Source: Flavobacterium humidisoli (GTDB lineage Bacteria; Bacteroidota; Bacteroidia; Flavobacteriales; Flavobacteriaceae). Taken from it: a DNA stretch of 64,000 nt. The stretch's first letter is position 1. Each line of letters begins with the position of its first letter. Position numbers and translations under genes: made by a program. The notes under the pieces were generated by a model that did not search any database, was not told the origin of the DNA, and saw only the letters and a program-made list of their open reading frames with translations. The stretch spans positions 3,596,001 through 3,660,000 of the forward strand of contig NZ_CP096829.1 of the NCBI RefSeq assembly GCF_023272795.1, read 5' to 3'. Below, piece after piece: positions 62,052 to 64,000 of the stretch.

Positions 62052-63098
62052 ATGAGAAAAAATACAACAAAACAGCTCTTTTTAGCAAGTATATTATGGT
62101 TTAGCTTTTATGCGAATGCGCAACAGCCGAACCCTCCTGGGCAGGTAAAAGGAAACGAAAAACCAAAAAACGAAGCCTATCTTTTTGCGCACATGACGCA
62201 CAGCGATTACGGCAGACTGTATTATTCTGTTAGTTTGGATGGACTTCATTGGGAAAATCTGAACAACGGAAAACGCGTTTTTGAAGATTACAAAGGACAT
62301 CCCGACATCTGCAAAGGGCCAGACGGGAAATATTATATTGCAGGAAATACAGGAGACGATGCCAAAAGCATCAATATCTGGGTTTCGGATGATTTGATTA
62401 CTTGGAAAAAACACTCCGATTATACGCCAGATTTAAAAAGCACGCCAGATTATTCAAACGCTTTACAGCGAATTGGAGCTCCAAAATTATATTATGATGA
62501 GCCTTCTCAAAAGTTTATCATGACTTGGCACACGCCACATTTGGAAGGAACAAAAGAAGATGGCGAACGTTATTGGGCAAGTCAGCGTACCTTGTATGTT
62601 TTGTCTAAAGACTTAAAAACTTTCGAAGGAACTCCAAAACGTTTATTCGATTGGGATATGGGAACGATTGATGTTTTTATTCGTAAAGTCGGCGATTCTT
62701 ATTATGCCGTTATTAAAGACGAAACCTATCCAACTTTGTATTGGACAACCGGAAAAACCATCCGAATTGCCAAATCAAAATCCCTTTTAGGACCTTATTC
62801 TTTGCCCCAGCAATCTATCAGTCCAAACTTTAGAGAAGCGCCTATGCTTATTCCTTCTCCAGATGATAAAATATGGTATATGTACTACGAACAATATCCA
62901 GGTGTTTCGTACGGATTATCGATCGCTGATAATCTCAACGGACCTTGGTTTCAAGCCTCTGGCTATACTTTTTTCTCAGATTGGGACAAATACAGTCTCC
63001 CAGAAAAAGTACGCCACGGCTGTATGATTACAATCTCTAAAAAAGAATATGACAGTTTGGTGAAGAAATTTGGAATTGTGAAAGATGTTAAAAAGTAA
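62052..63098 (+). CDS. GH43-like five-bladed propeller glycosidase
   Basis: The 348-residue secreted protein (signal ILWFSFYANAQ) has a beta-propeller hydrolase pattern: AHMTHSDYGRLYYSVSLDGLHW, GHPDICKGPDGKYYIAGNTGDD, INIWVSDDLITWKKH, MGTIDVFIRKVGDSYYAVIKDE and REAPMLIPSPDDKIWYMYYEQ. Plausible catalytic acids are the Asp in HSDYG (base), the Asp in GTIDVF and the Glu in REAPML (acid), as in family GH43. The subfamily and substrate (arabinose, xylose or galactose side chains) cannot be told by eye. Confidence 0.82.
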   Translation: MRKNTTKQLFLASILWFSFYANAQQPNPPGQVKGNEKPKNEAYLFAHMTHSDYGRLYYSVSLDGLHWENLNNGKRVFEDYKGHPDICKGPDGKYYIAGNTGDDAKSINIWVSDDLITWKKHSDYTPDLKSTPDYSNALQRIGAPKLYYDEPSQKFIMTWHTPHLEGTKEDGERYWASQRTLYVLSKDLKTFEGTPKRLFDWDMGTIDVFIRKVGDSYYAVIKDETYPTLYWTTGKTIRIAKSKSLLGPYSLPQQSISPNFREAPMLIPSPDDKIWYMYYEQYPGVSYGLSIADNLNGPWFQASGYTFFSDWDKYSLPEKVRHGCMITISKKEYDSLVKKFGIVKDVKK

Positions 63099-63180
63099 AA
63101 AGTGAAAAGTGAAAAAGTGAAAAGTTGAGAGGAAAAAACTCAGTCTAAAATTTTGCATTTCACATCTCACATTTCACAAT
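63090..63180. repeat. AGTGAAA direct units with an inverse block, between the GH43-like and GH2 genes
   Basis: AAAAAGTGAAAAGTGAAAAAGTGAAAAG-type units (63090-63126) are mirrored by TTTCACATCTCACATTTCAC (63159-63178). The pattern resembles a degenerate hairpin-forming dispersed repeat. It contains no gene. Confidence 0.55.
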
Positions 63181-63301
63181 TAATAAAATGGTTAGTTAAG
63201 TTAGTTTGGTAATTATCGGGCTTATGTGGAGATGAGCCCGGTAATTCATTTTGATTTAGAAGAAAATCATGGCATTTACAAAATGCCTAAAAATATAGAA
63301 C

Positions 63302-64000
63302 ATGAAAAGAAAAAGCATCCTTTTTTTAGCCTTGTTATCGATGTTTGCGGTTAGTGCGCAATGGAAGCCGCAGGGAGATAAAATCAAAACCAAATGGGCA
63401 GAGCAGGTTGATCCGAATAAAACTTTACCCGAATATCCCCGTCCGATTATGGAGCGCGGCCAATGGAAAAATCTGAATGGTTTGTGGAATTATAGCATTC
63501 AAGAATTTGGAAAAGTGGCGCCTTCAAAATATGACGGGCAGATTCTGGTTCCGTTTGCAGCCGAGTCGAGCTTGTCTGGAGTGATGAAAGACGTGGGAGC
63601 TAAAAACGAACTTTGGTACGAAACACAATTTTCGATTGAATCAGGTTGGAACGGAAAAAAAATCCTTTTGCATTTCGGAGCTGTAGATTGGAAAACAGAA
63701 GTTTTTGTGAATGATGTAAAAGTCGGTTGTCATACTGGGGGATATACGCCATTTTCGTTTGATATTACGCCATTTATCCAAAAAGGAAAAAATCAGAAAC
63801 TGGTAGTAAAAGTTTGGGATCCTTCCAATGATGGGCCTCAGCCAAGAGGAAAACAAGTTAAAAAGCCAGAAGGAATCTGGTACACTCCCGTTACGGGAAT
63901 CTGGCAGACGGTGTGGATTGAACCTGTAAATGCTAAAAACATTACAGAATTAAAAACAACGCCCAATATCGATCAAAACACCATCAGCATTAAAGCTGAG
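63302..64000 (+). CDS. Glycoside hydrolase family 2 enzyme, 3' truncated by the window
   Basis: The frame is open from ATG 63302 to the last base (233 codons) with no stop, so the catalytic TIM barrel lies beyond the window. A signal peptide (ILFLALLSMFAVSAQ) is followed by the GH2 sugar-binding jelly-roll: RPIMERGQWKNLNGLWNYSI, ILVPFAAESSLSGV, LWYETQFSIESGWNGKKILLHFGAVDWKTEVFVNDVKVGCHTGGYTPFSFDIT and GIWYTPVTGIWQTVWIEPV. Family 2 includes beta-galactosidases, glucuronidases and mannosidases; the activity cannot be assigned from this part. It continues the polysaccharide utilisation locus after a 203-base gap. Confidence 0.9.
   Translation, partial: MKRKSILFLALLSMFAVSAQWKPQGDKIKTKWAEQVDPNKTLPEYPRPIMERGQWKNLNGLWNYSIQEFGKVAPSKYDGQILVPFAAESSLSGVMKDVGAKNELWYETQFSIESGWNGKKILLHFGAVDWKTEVFVNDVKVGCHTGGYTPFSFDITPFIQKGKNQKLVVKVWDPSNDGPQPRGKQVKKPEGIWYTPVTGIWQTVWIEPVNAKNITELKTTPNIDQNTISIKAE

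Overview
The window looks like a chromosomal segment of a Flavobacterium-type Bacteroidota, probably a free-living soil or plant-associated species. The evidence is low GC, two SusC/SusD pairs, a one-protein hybrid two-component regulator, ECF sigma/FecR regulation, many TonB-dependent receptors, weak Shine-Dalgarno signals, promoters of the TTTG-N17-20-TAnnTTTG type, and many short dispersed palindromic repeats between genes. No rRNA, tRNA, CRISPR array, transposase or phage gene was recognised.

Layout. 1-6392 is a signalling operon: a 5'-truncated receiver-kinase, a CHASE3/GAF hybrid kinase with three receivers, a single-domain receiver, and overlapping cheR and cheB with no chemoreceptor nearby. 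6478-8373 (minus) holds two envelope proteins. 8667-17012 is a heavy-metal efflux region: a small Cys/His protein, a CzcA-type RND pump, its TolC-like and adaptor partners, and a His-rich P1B ATPase. 17074-18167 has a tautomerase-like and a VOC-fold protein. 18382-27729 (minus) is an ECF sigma / FecR / SusC with STN domain / SusD / lipoprotein / di-heme cytochrome c peroxidase cluster. 27991-30370 holds small proteins and a DapB-like protein with an altered active site. 30691-33608 (minus) encodes succinate dehydrogenase/fumarate reductase subunits A and B with no membrane anchor gene and a 13-copy 14-bp tandem repeat between them. A thiolase and a siderophore-type TonB receptor follow. 38139-51284 is mixed accessory content: LLM oxidoreductase, TSUP transporter, AraC regulator, GNATs, DoxX proteins, a quinone-oxidoreductase-like enzyme, a TonB receptor with a His-rich plug, a CPBP protease and a LytS/LytR-type pair. 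51608 to the end is a polysaccharide utilisation locus: divergent hybrid regulator, SusC, SusD, a clan GH-A lipoprotein, a GH43-like enzyme and a GH2 enzyme cut by the window end.

The most notable features are (i) dispersed inverted repeats that have been absorbed into coding ends within the metal-efflux operon, (ii) the anchorless sdhA-sdhB pair with its tandem repeat spacer, (iii) the DapB-like protein lacking the usual catalytic histidine, (iv) the FecR-controlled SusC/D cluster with a peroxidase, and (v) the CheR/CheB module embedded in a phosphorelay. No wholly new system could be demonstrated from sequence alone. Domain boundaries are by-eye estimates unless a specific residue is given.
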